The notes: generated by a model from the sequence alone, not told the origin. A DNA stretch of 64,000 nt from Campylobacter volucris (GCF_008245045.1 NZ_CP043428.1:620001-684000), one strand, 5' to 3'. Positions 44,016 to 53,974 are shown, numbered from the stretch's first letter. Translations and numbers: made by a program.

Positions 44016-45541
44016 GAAAGATTATTTTATTTTTATGGGTTTTAACTTGCATTTTGTTTGCACAAGATGATATTGAGCATTTAGAACAAAAGCTTAATCA
44101 ATTGCACAATAATCTATCTTACAATACTTGGGTTGTAAAATATAATAATTTTAAAATTTATAAAAACACACAAGATGAAATTCTTACTTTAGAAAAAGAA
44201 AGCCTTAAAGCAAATGAACGCAATAAAATCATCATAGAAAGACAAATTTTAATTTTAAAAGAAAGACTAGAGCTTTTAAATGAGTATAAAAGTTCTAATT
44301 TTTCTAAATTAATCTTAGCTCCTGAAGAAGTAGATAAACTTGATGAGATAACCAATCCTTTAGCCATCATTTCAGCTTATTCTCATATTAAAAAATTAAA
44401 AAGAGATAAAGAAGATTTTATCAATATTTTAAATAGTTTTAAACAAACTTTGGATGAGCTAAATAAAGAAAATGTCATCATTTCTGAACTTGTTAAATTA
44501 AAGCCTACCAAAGAATACCAAGAACATTTAAGAATTTCTAATCAAATGATAAGAGATTTTTCTCAAACCTTGCGTTTTGGAGAGATTTCGTATTCTGTTT
44601 ATGAGAAAAAAATTCAAGAAGAAATCGATAAAACCACAGCTTCTATTAAAGTACAAGGACTTAGAGCTTTTAATATAGTTTTATCAATTATAATTGTCAT
44701 AGCTGTGGCATTTTTGCTTAAATTTATAGTTCGAAAATATATAGAAGATAATGACAGATTTTACACAGCAAATAAAATTATCAATTTTATTAATATCAAT
44801 GTCATAGTTTTGATTTTACTTTTTGGTTATATAGAAAATATCAGCTATTTAGTAACTGTGCTAGGTTTTGCTTCAGCGGGTTTAGCTATTGCTATGAAAG
44901 ATATGTTTATGTCTATGCTTGGCTGGTGTGTGATAGTTTTTGGAGGAAGTTTTAGAGTAGGTGATAGGGTTAGAGTTTATCAAAATAATTCTCAATATAT
45001 AGGAGATATCATAGATATTTCATTTTTAAGAATGACTTTATATGAAGATATCACACTTTTAACCTATACTGATAATAGAAGAAGTGGTAGAATAGTTTTT
45101 ATACCAAATAATTTTATATTTACTAATTTGATTTCAAATTATACTCATCATGGTATGAAAACAGTTTGGGATGGATTAGATATAACTTTGACTTTTGATT
45201 CTAATCATCAAAAAGCTTTAGAAATCGTTCAAGAAATTGTCATTAAAGCTTCCAAAGGATACACTAAAATAGCAAAAGAATCCATGGAAAAGCTTAGAAA
45301 TGAATACAGCATAAGAAATCCTAAAGTAGAGCCAAGATTTTTTACATTTTTTGAAAATTATGGGATGAGAATATCAGCTTGGTATATGACAAATTCGTAT
45401 GCAGCTTTAGCTTTAAGAAGTAATATTAGCAAAGAAATTATTAATGAATTTAACAAACATGAAGATATTAAAATCGCATATCCAACGCAAAATCTTTATC
45501 TTGCAAAAAATAAATTTGTAGAACATAAGGAAGATATTTGA
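44012..45541 (+). CDS. mechanosensitive channel, MscS family
   Basis: Predicted inner-membrane channel opened by membrane tension. The 509-residue protein has a signal peptide (about 1-18, ending FAQ), a periplasmic coiled-coil-like region (about 20-210), about three membrane helices (215-300), and the MscS pore/beta domain. The pore helix [30 protein letters not shown] is Ala/Gly-rich, and FRVGDRVRV...[12 protein letters not shown] is the conserved beta signature. It is longer than E. coli MscS (286), and so like MscK/YbdG-type relatives. It overlaps aroB and mtaB by four bases. Confidence 0.9.
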   Translation: MRKIILFLWVLTCILFAQDDIEHLEQKLNQLHNNLSYNTWVVKYNNFKIYKNTQDEILTLEKESLKANERNKIIIERQILILKERLELLNEYKSSNFSKLILAPEEVDKLDEITNPLAIISAYSHIKKLKRDKEDFINILNSFKQTLDELNKENVIISELVKLKPTKEYQEHLRISNQMIRDFSQTLRFGEISYSVYEKKIQEEIDKTTASIKVQGLRAFNIVLSIIIVIAVAFLLKFIVRKYIEDNDRFYTANKIINFININVIVLILLFGYIENISYLVTVLGFASAGLAIAMKDMFMSMLGWCVIVFGGSFRVGDRVRVYQNNSQYIGDIIDISFLRMTLYEDITLLTYTDNRRSGRIVFIPNNFIFTNLISNYTHHGMKTVWDGLDITLTFDSNHQKALEIVQEIVIKASKGYTKIAKESMEKLRNEYSIRNPKVEPRFFTFFENYGMRISAWYMTNSYAALALRSNISKEIINEFNKHEDIKIAYPTQNLYLAKNKFVEHKEDI

Positions 45542-46782
45542 AAAAAAAAGTATTTTTTAAAACTTTTGGCTGTAGAACAAATATTTATGATACGCAATTA
45601 CTAAAAACATATATAAAAGAACATGAAATCGTTCAAGATGAAACGCAAGCGGATGTAGTTGTGATTAATTCTTGCACAGTGACTAATGGAGCTGATAGCG
45701 GACTTAGAGCTTATATAAATAGCGTGAAAAAAAATGGAGTAAAAGTTATACTTACGGGTTGTGGGGCTGTGAGTAAAGGCAAAGACTTTTTTGATAAAAA
45801 AGAAATTTTTGGAGTTTTAGGCGCTTCAAATAAAAACAAAATCAATGAATTTATATCTTATGATAAAGAATTTTATGAACTAGGTAATTTAAATTTTATA
45901 GATACAAAAATAGTAAGCGATTATAAAAACCATACTAAAGCTTTTGTAAAAATTCAAGAAGGTTGTGATTTTGCTTGTAGTTATTGTATCATCCCTAGTG
46001 TAAGAGGAAAATCAAGAAGCGTTTTGCAAGATGAGATTGTTAAACAAATTAAAATTTTAGCTCAAAATGGCTATAGCGAGATAGTTTTAACAGGAACAAA
46101 TATAGGAAGCTATGGTTTAAAAGAAAAAACTACTTTAGGAAGATTGCTTCAATTAATAGGTAAAATTGATGGTATAAAAAGAATTAGACTTGGAAGCTTA
46201 GAACCAGCTCAAATAGATGAAAGTTTTAAAGAAATTTTAAATGAAACTTGGCTTGAGAGGCATTTGCACATAGCTTTACAGCATACTCATGAGAAAATGT
46301 TGCGTATTATGCGAAGAAGATCGCATACTGAAAATGATTTAGCTTTGTTTAACGAATTAAGCCAAAAAGGCTTTGCTCTAGGAACAGATTTTATAGTGGC
46401 TCATCCAGGAGAGAGTGAGGAAATTTGGAAAAGTGCTTTAGAAAATTTTAAAAATTTTAATTTGACTCATATCCATGCTTTTATTTTTTCTCCACGAGAT
46501 GGAACACATTCTGCTTCAATGAGTGAAAGAATTAATGGAGAAATTGCTAAAGAAAGATTAAATACTTTAAAAACTATAGTAGAAAAAAATAATTTTGAAT
46601 TTAGAAAAAAACAAAAACAAAAATTAGAAATTTTAGTAGAAAGCAAAAAAGGAGAATTTTATGAAGGTTATGATCAATTTTTCAATAAGATAAAAATTCA
46701 AACTAAGCAAGATATTGCAAAACAATGGCTTGAGATTGAAAAATATGATATAAAATATGAATATAATTTTGTGAGTTTTTAA
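45538..46782 (+). CDS. mtaB: tRNA (N6-threonylcarbamoyladenosine 37) methylthiotransferase MtaB
   Basis: Radical SAM methylthiotransferase that forms ms2t6A37 in ANN-decoding tRNAs. The 414-residue protein has the N-terminal UPF0004 domain with three cluster cysteines (FGCRTN, INSCTVT, LTGCGA), the radical SAM motif GCDFACSYCIIP and a TRAM-like tail (about 350-405). The GSLEPAQIDE and QHTHEKMLRIMRRR blocks point to MtaB rather than MiaB. The start is TTG at 45538, inside the channel gene, with AAGGA seven bases upstream. It is followed two bases later by the FtsH-like gene. Confidence 0.9.
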   Translation: MKKKVFFKTFGCRTNIYDTQLLKTYIKEHEIVQDETQADVVVINSCTVTNGADSGLRAYINSVKKNGVKVILTGCGAVSKGKDFFDKKEIFGVLGASNKNKINEFISYDKEFYELGNLNFIDTKIVSDYKNHTKAFVKIQEGCDFACSYCIIPSVRGKSRSVLQDEIVKQIKILAQNGYSEIVLTGTNIGSYGLKEKTTLGRLLQLIGKIDGIKRIRLGSLEPAQIDESFKEILNETWLERHLHIALQHTHEKMLRIMRRRSHTENDLALFNELSQKGFALGTDFIVAHPGESEEIWKSALENFKNFNLTHIHAFIFSPRDGTHSASMSERINGEIAKERLNTLKTIVEKNNFEFRKKQKQKLEILVESKKGEFYEGYDQFFNKIKIQTKQDIAKQWLEIEKYDIKYEYNFVSF

Positions 46783-46784
46783 TA

Positions 46785-48383
46785 ATGAAAAATAAAAAAA
46801 TCATTTTAATATCATTTTTACTACTTTGTGTGCTTTTTGTTGTTGTTTTGATAAAAAACCAACCAGAAAATATTAGCAAAGCTTATTATGAAGAACTTTT
46901 AGATAAAAATTTAATCCAAAAAGCAATTATTGACAATAACGAGATTTTATTAAAAAGTACAGAAGGTAATTATTTAATCGCAAAAGAGGTAGTAGATTTA
47001 AATACTTTATGGGACAAAATTCCTTTAGAATTTGCAAATGATTATCGTTTAAGTGATATTTTCATGATTTTAATCATGCTTGCATTTTTGATAGGGTTTT
47101 TATTGTTTTTAAATAAAAAAAATAAAGACAGACAAAATTTATTATCACTTGAAAAAAGCATTTTAGAAAAAAATGAGCAAAGCCATTCTATACAAGCTGT
47201 TGTAAGTGATGTGAAATTTGAAGATGTAGCAGGAGTGGATGAAGCTAAGGTTGAGCTTTTAGAAATTGTTGATTTTTTAAAAAATCCACAAAAATATAAA
47301 AATTTTGGTGTGAAAATGCCAAAGGGAATTTTATTAGTAGGCCCACCTGGTGTAGGAAAGACTTTGATTGCTAAAGCTGTTGCAGGAGAAGCAGGTGTGC
47401 CATTTTTTTATCAAAGCGGTGCAAGCTTTGTAGAAATTTATGTTGGAATGGGAGCAAAAAGAGTTAGAGAGCTTTTTTTAAAAGCAAAATCAAAAGCTCC
47501 TAGTATTATTTTTATAGATGAGATTGATGCTATAGGTAAAAGTAGGGGTGATTTTTCTAATGTTGAAAGAGATAGCACTCTTAATCAGCTTTTAACTCAA
47601 ATGGATGGTTTTGAAGATAATAGTGGGGTGATTGTCATAGCAGCTACAAATAAAATTGAGCTTATGGATAGTGCGCTTTTACGATCTGGGCGTTTTGATA
47701 GAAGGGTTTTTATTTCTTTACCTGATTTTAAAGATAGGGTTAATATTTTAAAAAATTATATGAAAGAAAAAAAATCTAATGCAAATTTGGAAAAAATAGC
47801 CAAACTTAGTGTGGGTTTTAGTGGAGCAGCATTAGAAACTTTAGTCAATGAAGCTGCTATCAATGCTATTAGAAGAAAATCTATGCTTATAGAAGAAAAT
47901 GATTTTTTTGCTGTGCTTAACAAAGTTTTAATGGGTAAAAAAAAGATTTTTTCTCTTAATGAAAAAGAAAGAAAAATTCAAGCTACTTATCAAGCTGCTA
48001 AGGCTTTATGTGCATTTTATTTTGATGTAAAATTTGAAAAAATTACTTTAATTGAAGATAGATTTAAAGAATTTGAAAATACTATTAAGGCTAAATCAGA
48101 ACTTTTAAATAAAATTAAAGTTTATTTAGCAGGTAGTGTTGCAATGGAATTAATTTTTAATGAGACTTTTACCAATGTTCAAAGTGATTTTTTAAAAATT
48201 AAAGAACTTTTAGCTTTTATGGAAAATTTTGATATGTCTAATGAAAATTTATTATATGAGCAAAAACAAGAAGTGAGAGAATTTTTAGAATTAATGAAAG
48301 AAAAAATTGAAAAACTTGCAAATATTCTTTTAGATAATGAAAAAATCGAAAAAGAAGATGTATCAAAAATTATAATGGAGTAA
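46785..48383 (+). CDS. FtsH-like membrane AAA+ ATPase with degenerate protease domain
   Basis: A 532-residue protein with FtsH architecture: membrane helix 1 (about 5-24), a short periplasmic loop, helix 2 (about 92-110), then an AAA+ module. Walker A GPPGVGKT is at 186-193, pore segment FVEIYVGMGA at 215-224, Walker B IIFIDEID at 241-248, and the second region of homology at about 298-314 with its Arg residues. In the peptidase region the zinc motif HEXXH is replaced by Y402-Q-A-A-K406, so proteolysis is not expected. It is shorter than FtsH (about 640). It may act as an unfoldase, an adaptor or part of a hetero-oligomer with true FtsH, which is not in the window. Confidence 0.88.
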   Translation: MKNKKIILISFLLLCVLFVVVLIKNQPENISKAYYEELLDKNLIQKAIIDNNEILLKSTEGNYLIAKEVVDLNTLWDKIPLEFANDYRLSDIFMILIMLAFLIGFLLFLNKKNKDRQNLLSLEKSILEKNEQSHSIQAVVSDVKFEDVAGVDEAKVELLEIVDFLKNPQKYKNFGVKMPKGILLVGPPGVGKTLIAKAVAGEAGVPFFYQSGASFVEIYVGMGAKRVRELFLKAKSKAPSIIFIDEIDAIGKSRGDFSNVERDSTLNQLLTQMDGFEDNSGVIVIAATNKIELMDSALLRSGRFDRRVFISLPDFKDRVNILKNYMKEKKSNANLEKIAKLSVGFSGAALETLVNEAAINAIRRKSMLIEENDFFAVLNKVLMGKKKIFSLNEKERKIQATYQAAKALCAFYFDVKFEKITLIEDRFKEFENTIKAKSELLNKIKVYLAGSVAMELIFNETFTNVQSDFLKIKELLAFMENFDMSNENLLYEQKQEVREFLELMKEKIEKLANILLDNEKIEKEDVSKIIME

Positions 48384-48385
48384 AA

Positions 48386-48913
48386 ATGGTTAAAATAGGA
48401 ATTTTAGTTCTTTCAGATAGAGCAAGTAGTGGGATTTATGAAGATAAATCAGGAGTTGAGATTGAAAAAATTTTAAATGAGTATATAAAAAATGAAAAAA
48501 CTTTTTATTATGAATTAATTCCTGATGAGTATGATTTGATTGTTGAAAAATTAACATTTTTATCTGATGAAAAAGAATGTGATCTCATCTTCACCACTGG
48601 CGGTACAGGACCTGCTTTGCGTGATGTAACCCCAGAAGCTACAGAACTTGTATGCGATAAAATGCTTCCAGGTTTTGGTGAGTTAATGAGAGCAAAAAGC
48701 TTAGAATATGTTCCAACAGCTATACTTTCTAGACAAAGTGCTGGTATAAGAAATAAATCATTAATTGTAAATTTACCAGGTAATCCAAAAGCGATTAAAG
48801 AATGTATAGAGCCTATTTTTCCTGCGATACCATATTGTGTTGATTTGATAGGCGGAGCTTATATAGAAAATAATGAAGATAAAATTTCAGTATTTAGACC
48901 TAAAAAGAAGTAA
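48386..48913 (+). CDS. mog: molybdopterin adenylyltransferase Mog/MogA
   Basis: Adenylates molybdopterin before molybdate insertion for molybdenum or tungsten enzymes such as formate dehydrogenase and nitrate reductase. The 175-residue protein has the MoCF domain motifs GILVLSDRASSG, FTTGGTGPALRDVTPEAT, LSRQSAGIRNKSLIVNLPGNPKAIKECIEP. The length and SRQSAG/GIR pattern suit MogA better than MoaB. It starts two bases after the FtsH-like stop, so the pair is probably cotranscribed; I see no functional link between them. Its stop codon lies in a shared hairpin. Confidence 0.92.
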   Translation: MVKIGILVLSDRASSGIYEDKSGVEIEKILNEYIKNEKTFYYELIPDEYDLIVEKLTFLSDEKECDLIFTTGGTGPALRDVTPEATELVCDKMLPGFGELMRAKSLEYVPTAILSRQSAGIRNKSLIVNLPGNPKAIKECIEPIFPAIPYCVDLIGGAYIENNEDKISVFRPKKK

Positions 48914-48930
48914 GTTAAAACTTACTTCTT
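48905..48930. terminator. bidirectional hairpin between mog and the rhodanese gene
   Basis: A stem of ten bases or more (48905-48914 with 48921-48930, extendable into the loop) includes the mog stop codon. The run of T after the stem is better on the minus strand. It likely ends both convergent transcripts. Confidence 0.72.
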
Positions 48931-48935
48931 GAAAA

Positions 48936-49265
48936 TTAGTTTTTAATAGCTTCATATCCTTGAGATAAAAGAGCTACCATGCCTCCATCAAGATTGGTGC
49001 ATTCTACCCCTAAAGCATCTTCTATCATCAAAGCTGTATGCTTACTTCTTGATCCTGTTGCACATATAAAAGCGATATTTTGGTTTTTATAATCAATTGT
49101 ATTTTTAAATTCTTCTATAAAATTTTGATTTAATAAACCATTGTCATCACATAGCATGATAAGCTTTGCATTTTCTACAATACCATTTTTCCATTCACTA
49201 GGAGTTCTAACATCAATTATGTAATAATCTTTTAATATATCTTTTGATACGGCTATATTTTTCAT
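48936..49265 (-). CDS. single-domain rhodanese-like protein
   Basis: A 109-residue rhodanese domain (PF00581 type) with the phosphate/persulfide loop CATGSR, starting at the active-site Cys in [13 protein letters not shown], and the [11 protein letters not shown] motif near the start. Such proteins carry persulfide sulfur to acceptors or sense redox state. No export signal is visible, so it is probably cytoplasmic. It overlaps the htpG stop/start region by four bases and so is translationally coupled to htpG. The substrate is unknown. Confidence 0.9.
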   Translation of the reverse strand: MKNIAVSKDILKDYYIIDVRTPSEWKNGIVENAKLIMLCDDNGLLNQNFIEEFKNTIDYKNQNIAFICATGSRSKHTALMIEDALGVECTNLDGGMVALLSQGYEAIKN

Positions 49266-51091
49266 TTACCCAAAGCCTTTGATACGATTTTACTTAAAGC
49301 ATTGTTAAATTCATTAGGATTATCTATGCCTATACCCTCGCTTAATTTTGCCATATTTAAAAGTATATGAGCCATTTCGCTTGCCAAAGAATCATTTTCT
49401 TTTAAAGCTTTTAGTATTTCATGATTAGGATTGATTTCAAGTATAGGTTTAACTTGTTGTTCTTGTCCCATTTGTTTTAAAATTTGTTGCATAGCAAAAT
49501 CAGGTTTGTTTTGATCATAAACTATACAGCTTGGGCTTTTTGATAGTCTTTGGCTTAGTTTTACTTCTTCAACTTCATCTTTTAAAGTTTCTTTGATTTT
49601 AATAAGTAATGGTGCAAATTCACTTTTTTGCTCTTCACTTACTTCTTCATTAGCTAGATGATTGATTGCGCTAAATTTTAAACCTTCAAATTCATTCATC
49701 ATAGGCATTACTATAGTGTCAATTTCTTCATCAAGCAATAAAACATTGATATTTTTTTGTTTATAGCTTTCTAAAAGTGGAGAATTTCTTAAAATTTTCT
49801 CATTTTTACCAGTGATATAAAAAATTTCTTTTTGCCCTTCTTGTAAATTTTGTTTATATTCTTCAAGATCAATTAATTCTTCTTTGTTTGAATTTTTAAA
49901 ATATAAAAGTTTTGCGATAGCGTCTTTATTTTCACCAAAGCCATATAAACCTTCTTTTAAAACTTTTCCAAAATTTTCATGGAATTTAAGATAATTTTCT
50001 TTATCTTTTTCCTTAAATTTTTTAAGCTCTGCTAAGATTTTTTTAACACTTGCTTCTTGAACACTTTTTAAAATTTTATTTTCTTGTAATATCTCACGAC
50101 TTACATTTAGTGGCAAATCTTCTACATCGATAATTCCGCGTACAAATCGTAAATAAGTTGGCAATAATTCTTTATCATCATCGCTGATAAATACACGCTT
50201 AACATAAAGTTTTAAACCACTTTTATAATCAACCCTATATAAATCAAATGGAGCTTGAGAAGGTATGAAAAATAAAGAATTATACTCTATAGAACCTTCT
50301 GCTTTTGTGTGTATATAGAGCATAGGTTTATTAGAATCATGAAAATTTTGTTCATAAAATTTTTCATAATCATCTGCTTTTAAATTTGCTTTATTTTGTC
50401 TCCATAGAGCACTTGCTGTATTAACTTGAGTATTTTTTAATTCTTTTTTTGATTCTGTTTGACCTTCTTCTAAAGGTAAAATTTCTTCTTTTTCCATAAA
50501 AATAGGAAATTGTATATGATTAGAATATTTTTCAATTATGCTTTCTATGCGATATGAGTTTAAAAATTCTTCATCTTTAAGATGTAAAGTTATGGTGGTG
50601 CCTTGTTCAGCTTTTGTAGCATCTTCTATTTCATAACCACTTGCATCAGAAACCCAAAGATAAGCTTTGTCTTCTAAAGCTTTTTTACTTAAAACTTCGA
50701 TTTTATCAGCTACCATAAAAGCTGAATAAAAACCAACACCAAATTGACCTATAAGTTGAGAATCTTTTTTAGCATCACCACTTAAATTTTCCAAAAAGCT
50801 TTTTGTGCCACTTTTGGCTATAGTTCCAAGGTGGTTGATTAAATCTTCTTTATTCATGCCTATACCATTATCACTAATGGTTAGTGTTTTTGCTTCTTGG
50901 TTAAAATTGATTTGAATTTTTGGTTCAAATTTTAAATTTTTATAAGCATCATTACTTACGCTTAGATAGCTTAATTTATCCAAAGCATCGCTAGCATTAG
51001 ATATAAGCTCTCTTAAGAAAATTTCTTTGTTGGAATACAAAGAGTGTATCATAAGTTGTAAAAGTTGATTAACTTCAGTTTGAAATTGCAT
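49262..51091 (-). CDS. htpG: chaperone protein HtpG (Hsp90)
   Basis: Bacterial Hsp90 ATPase that remodels client proteins. The 609-residue protein begins [37 protein letters not shown]-type family sequence, with GHKL ATP-binding motifs DNGIGM and [15 protein letters not shown], the middle-domain Arg region [18 protein letters not shown], and a dimerisation domain (about 490-609). Ribosome-binding AAAGGAG precedes ATG. A TATAAT-type box read leftward at 51112-51117 may be its promoter. No HAIR or CIRCE element is visible. Confidence 0.96.
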   Translation of the reverse strand: MQFQTEVNQLLQLMIHSLYSNKEIFLRELISNASDALDKLSYLSVSNDAYKNLKFEPKIQINFNQEAKTLTISDNGIGMNKEDLINHLGTIAKSGTKSFLENLSGDAKKDSQLIGQFGVGFYSAFMVADKIEVLSKKALEDKAYLWVSDASGYEIEDATKAEQGTTITLHLKDEEFLNSYRIESIIEKYSNHIQFPIFMEKEEILPLEEGQTESKKELKNTQVNTASALWRQNKANLKADDYEKFYEQNFHDSNKPMLYIHTKAEGSIEYNSLFFIPSQAPFDLYRVDYKSGLKLYVKRVFISDDDKELLPTYLRFVRGIIDVEDLPLNVSREILQENKILKSVQEASVKKILAELKKFKEKDKENYLKFHENFGKVLKEGLYGFGENKDAIAKLLYFKNSNKEELIDLEEYKQNLQEGQKEIFYITGKNEKILRNSPLLESYKQKNINVLLLDEEIDTIVMPMMNEFEGLKFSAINHLANEEVSEEQKSEFAPLLIKIKETLKDEVEEVKLSQRLSKSPSCIVYDQNKPDFAMQQILKQMGQEQQVKPILEINPNHEILKALKENDSLASEMAHILLNMAKLSEGIGIDNPNEFNNALSKIVSKALGK

Positions 51092-51111
51092 TTTATCTCC
51101 TTTAATGTTTA

Positions 51112-51117
51112 ATTATA
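51112..51117 (-). promoter_or_regulatory. putative htpG -10 box
   Basis: Read leftward, TATAAT lies 20 bases before the htpG start, with AAAGGAG between them. No -35 or heat-shock box is seen. The setting is AT-rich, so confidence is moderate. Confidence 0.4.
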
Positions 51118-51140
51118 TAAATTTAAAATATATTTAAATC

Positions 51141-51163
51141 AAAGTGAAAATAATTTCAACTTT
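51141..51163 (-). terminator. possible hairpin after plsC
   Basis: Imperfect inverted repeat AAAGTGAAA / TTTCAACTTT with one bulged base in the 128-base gap between plsC and htpG. It could end the ctpA-plsC transcript. C. jejuni has crcB at this place, and no such gene is here. The stem is AT-rich and weak. Confidence 0.35.
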
Positions 51164-51219
51164 GTAAAAATAGCAAATTTTCATAAGAAAAAGCTGAAAA
51201 TATAGATATTTTTCATATA

Positions 51220-51909
51220 TCAAAGTTCTTGTCTATAAAAATCAAGAATTTTTTGCATATCTTCTCGTGTTTGTTCTAGCCAATTTTCTTTGCTTGTATC
51301 AACAGGATCTAAAAAAATGATTTTTAAATTTCCACTTTTTGCGCTAAAGGTTTTTGTATTTAAAATTTTAGCTGAATCAACTATAACCACAGGTTGAACC
51401 TTTAGCTTTAATTTTTCTGTTAAAATTTTAGCTCCTACTTTAAATTTTAAAAGTTTTTGTGTGTTTGATCTTGTTCCTTCTGGAAAAATTGCTAAAATTC
51501 TATTTTCTTTTAATCTTTCTTTGGCTTCTTTTAAAAGTTTAACCAAGCTTTTAGGACTTCTATCTATGCAAATCATTTTGGATTTTTTAATAAGAATTTT
51601 AAAAACTGGAATTTCTCCAAGTTCTTTTTTAGCAATCCAAGATATATTTTTAGAACATAAATCTTCTAATGCAACTATATCAAGTAGGCTTTGATGATTG
51701 ATTAAAAGTAAATTAGTTTGTGGATGAAGCTCTCCTGTGAGTTGAATTTTATAATTAATCGCATATTTTTGAAATTTAGCCCAATATTTTCTTAGTATCC
51801 AAATTTTATCTTGAGATTTTATAATTAAAAACAAAATACATAAAATAAGAGTGGTTATAATAAATTCAATCCAAAAAAACAAAGCCTTAATTCTTTGCCA
51901 AATCTTCAT
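51220..51909 (-). CDS. plsC: 1-acyl-sn-glycerol-3-phosphate acyltransferase
   Basis: Makes phosphatidic acid from lysophosphatidate at the inner membrane. The 229-residue protein has an N-terminal membrane helix (about 10-30), the catalytic NHQSLLD (HX4D), the IDRSPKSL region, and the phosphate-binding FPEGTRS. The size and motif order are normal for PlsC. The start lies 23 bases inside the preceding gene. It is last in the ctpA-purCSQ operon. Confidence 0.93.
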   Translation of the reverse strand: MKIWQRIKALFFWIEFIITTLILCILFLIIKSQDKIWILRKYWAKFQKYAINYKIQLTGELHPQTNLLLINHQSLLDIVALEDLCSKNISWIAKKELGEIPVFKILIKKSKMICIDRSPKSLVKLLKEAKERLKENRILAIFPEGTRSNTQKLLKFKVGAKILTEKLKLKVQPVVIVDSAKILNTKTFSAKSGNLKIIFLDPVDTSKENWLEQTREDMQKILDFYRQEL

Positions 51910-53089
51910 CTTTCACCCATCCTATTTTGCCATTATTTAGTAAAATTTTTTTATAATTTTCTCTTACACCAAGTACTTCAACTTCTTGTTCATGCTCTCC
52001 AGAAGAAAAAGAAGTGGAATTTTTTGTTGGTAAAATTTGAATTTGACTTTGTGCTTTTAAAGAAGCTTTGTAAATATTATTTTGTGATAAAAAGCTTGCA
52101 ATTAAAGTTAAAATCGCCAAGCCTAAAGCAACATAACTTTTTTTGATTAAATACCATAGTGCAAAAATACCACATAAAATCCAAAATGCAATTTGTTTGT
52201 AAAAATTAAAATCATTAGTTTTTGGATTAAGATCACTTTGTGTGCTTATGCTATCTTCTTTGAGTTCAACTTTTAAAGAAAATTCTTTTAATTCTTTTTT
52301 AGTGGTATTAAAATATGAAAAATCAAACCTAGTTTTGCTTTTATCAAGTATAGCGTAGTAAAAAGCACTTTGTTTTTTAAAGTCTCCTTTAATGGCTTCA
52401 ACACCTTGTTTTTCAATATTTTTAAGATGAAAACCACCAAGATTTGTATCTTCACCAATTAATTCTATAAATAAAATCATATTTTCACTATCAAAGTGAT
52501 TGGCTTTAACTTGTTTTACTTCTAAATTTGAAGCTACTATATGAGAGTATTTGTTAGATGGTGCATCTATTTTTTCTAAAATAATAGGTTTAATGATCAA
52601 AGAAGAGCTTTGTATGATTTGATCGTTTCTGCTTAAAAAAACGATGATTTTGCTTAAATTTGCATTAAGACTTTTAGCTTGAAACCATAAAGTAGTATGA
52701 TAAGAATTGGCTTTTTGTTGCCAAGTTGGATTTTGATTGATCCAAATCATATCATCACTTTTTTCAAAACTAATATTTAAGTCAAAATTTGTATTTGTTG
52801 TAGTAATAACCTCAAGATCTATAGAAAAAATTTCATCTACATATGCTTTTTGTGTGTATTCTTTTGCGTTTAATACTAAAGAAGTTTTAGGCAAATCTTC
52901 TTTTTCTAATTTTACATCGTATTCATTTTCATCACTTGGAGAAATGGTATTGTAAATTTGTTTTGCTTGATCATCAAGAGAGTTAAAATTTTTTTCTAAA
53001 GCATTATAATCATCAAAAACACCATTTTCTCGCGCATAGATATTTAACGCCAAAAATAAAATAAAAAGAAATCTTAAAAAATTTAGCAA
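51887..53089 (-). CDS. exported membrane protein of unknown function (possible BatD-like and SH3-like parts)
   Basis: A 400-residue protein with a cleavable signal (about 1-19, ending YARE), a long periplasmic beta-rich region (about 60-300), two close membrane helices (about 305-345) and a C-terminal SH3b-like tail (EQEVEVLGVRENYKKILLNNGKIGWVKDED). The periplasmic part resembles the Ig-like repeats of BatD/oxygen-tolerance proteins (FSIDLEVITTTNTNFD, IWINQNPTWQ), but I could not confirm this. It is conserved in place between purQ and plsC in C. jejuni, with no known role. It overlaps purQ by seven and plsC by 23 bases. Confidence 0.72.
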   Translation of the reverse strand: MLNFLRFLFILFLALNIYARENGVFDDYNALEKNFNSLDDQAKQIYNTISPSDENEYDVKLEKEDLPKTSLVLNAKEYTQKAYVDEIFSIDLEVITTTNTNFDLNISFEKSDDMIWINQNPTWQQKANSYHTTLWFQAKSLNANLSKIIVFLSRNDQIIQSSSLIIKPIILEKIDAPSNKYSHIVASNLEVKQVKANHFDSENMILFIELIGEDTNLGGFHLKNIEKQGVEAIKGDFKKQSAFYYAILDKSKTRFDFSYFNTTKKELKEFSLKVELKEDSISTQSDLNPKTNDFNFYKQIAFWILCGIFALWYLIKKSYVALGLAILTLIASFLSQNNIYKASLKAQSQIQILPTKNSTSFSSGEHEQEVEVLGVRENYKKILLNNGKIGWVKDEDLAKN

Positions 53090-53733
53090 TTTATAAATCC
53101 TTTGAGTAAATCTAATCCTATAGTCGAACCAAGCAATTCATCGCACGCTCTTTCAGGATGAGGCATGAGTCCAAAAATTTTTTTATTTTCATCACAAATT
53201 CCTGCGATATTATTTAAAGAGCCGTTAGGATTGTCAAGATATTTTAGTAAAATTAAATCTTTATCTTCAAGTTTTTTTAAACCATCTAAAGTGTTGAAAT
53301 AATTTCCTTCCCCATGTGCTATAGGCAGCTCTATAATATCATCTTTGTTAAAATTTTTTAACAATGCATTGTCACTAGATATTACTTGTAGTTTTTGCAT
53401 TTTAGAAATAAAATTTAAATTATCATTGTATTTCATAGCCCCACTTAATAAGCCTAATTCCAAAAGAATTTGAAAACCATTGCAAATACCTAAGATATAG
53501 CCACCTTTTTTAGCATGTTCTTTTAAGGTTTTTATAGCTGGTGCAAATTTAGCAATAGCTGCGCATCTTAAATAATCTCCATAGGAAAATCCCCCTGGAA
53601 GTACTATTAAATCAGCGTTAAAATCTTCTCTTTCATGCCAAATGATTTCGCTTTTAATGTTTAATTTTTCAAAAGCATATGCTGTATCGTATTCACAATT
53701 AGTTCCAGGAAATTGGATAATTGCTATTTTCAT
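53083..53733 (-). CDS. purQ: phosphoribosylformylglycinamidine synthase subunit PurQ
   Basis: Glutaminase subunit that supplies ammonia to PurL in step four of purine synthesis. The 216-residue class I amidotransferase shows IIQFPGTNCEYDTAYAF, LPGGFSYGDYLR, nucleophile Cys in ILGICNGFQILLELG and the His-Glu pair in LMPHPER. It overlaps purS by four bases. purL is not in the window. Confidence 0.96.
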   Translation of the reverse strand: MKIAIIQFPGTNCEYDTAYAFEKLNIKSEIIWHEREDFNADLIVLPGGFSYGDYLRCAAIAKFAPAIKTLKEHAKKGGYILGICNGFQILLELGLLSGAMKYNDNLNFISKMQKLQVISSDNALLKNFNKDDIIELPIAHGEGNYFNTLDGLKKLEDKDLILLKYLDNPNGSLNNIAGICDENKKIFGLMPHPERACDELLGSTIGLDLLKGFINC

Positions 53734-53966
53734 AGTATTATCTCATAATCTTCTATGATAGTATTTGCAAGCAATTGTTTGCACATGGTATGAATTTGCT
53801 CTAAAGCTTTGTTTTTATCATTTGTGTTAATTTCAAAAACAATTTGTTTTGAAACTTTTACATTTGAAATATTATTAAATTCTAAAGAATGTAAAGCTTT
53901 TTCTATAGCTTTGCCTTGTGGATCTAAAATGCCATTTTTTAAAGTAATATTTACAGTAGCTTTCAT
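53730..53966 (-). CDS. purS: phosphoribosylformylglycinamidine synthase subunit PurS
   Basis: Small bridging subunit that couples PurQ to small-type PurL. The 78-residue protein matches the family: VNITLKNGILDPQGKAIEKALHSL, then the NISNVKVSKQIVFEI strand. Its presence implies that this organism uses the three-part PurSQL enzyme. It lies eight bases downstream of purC and overlaps purQ. Confidence 0.94.
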   Translation of the reverse strand: MKATVNITLKNGILDPQGKAIEKALHSLEFNNISNVKVSKQIVFEINTNDKNKALEQIHTMCKQLLANTIIEDYEIIL

Positions 53967-53974
53967 TAAACAAC

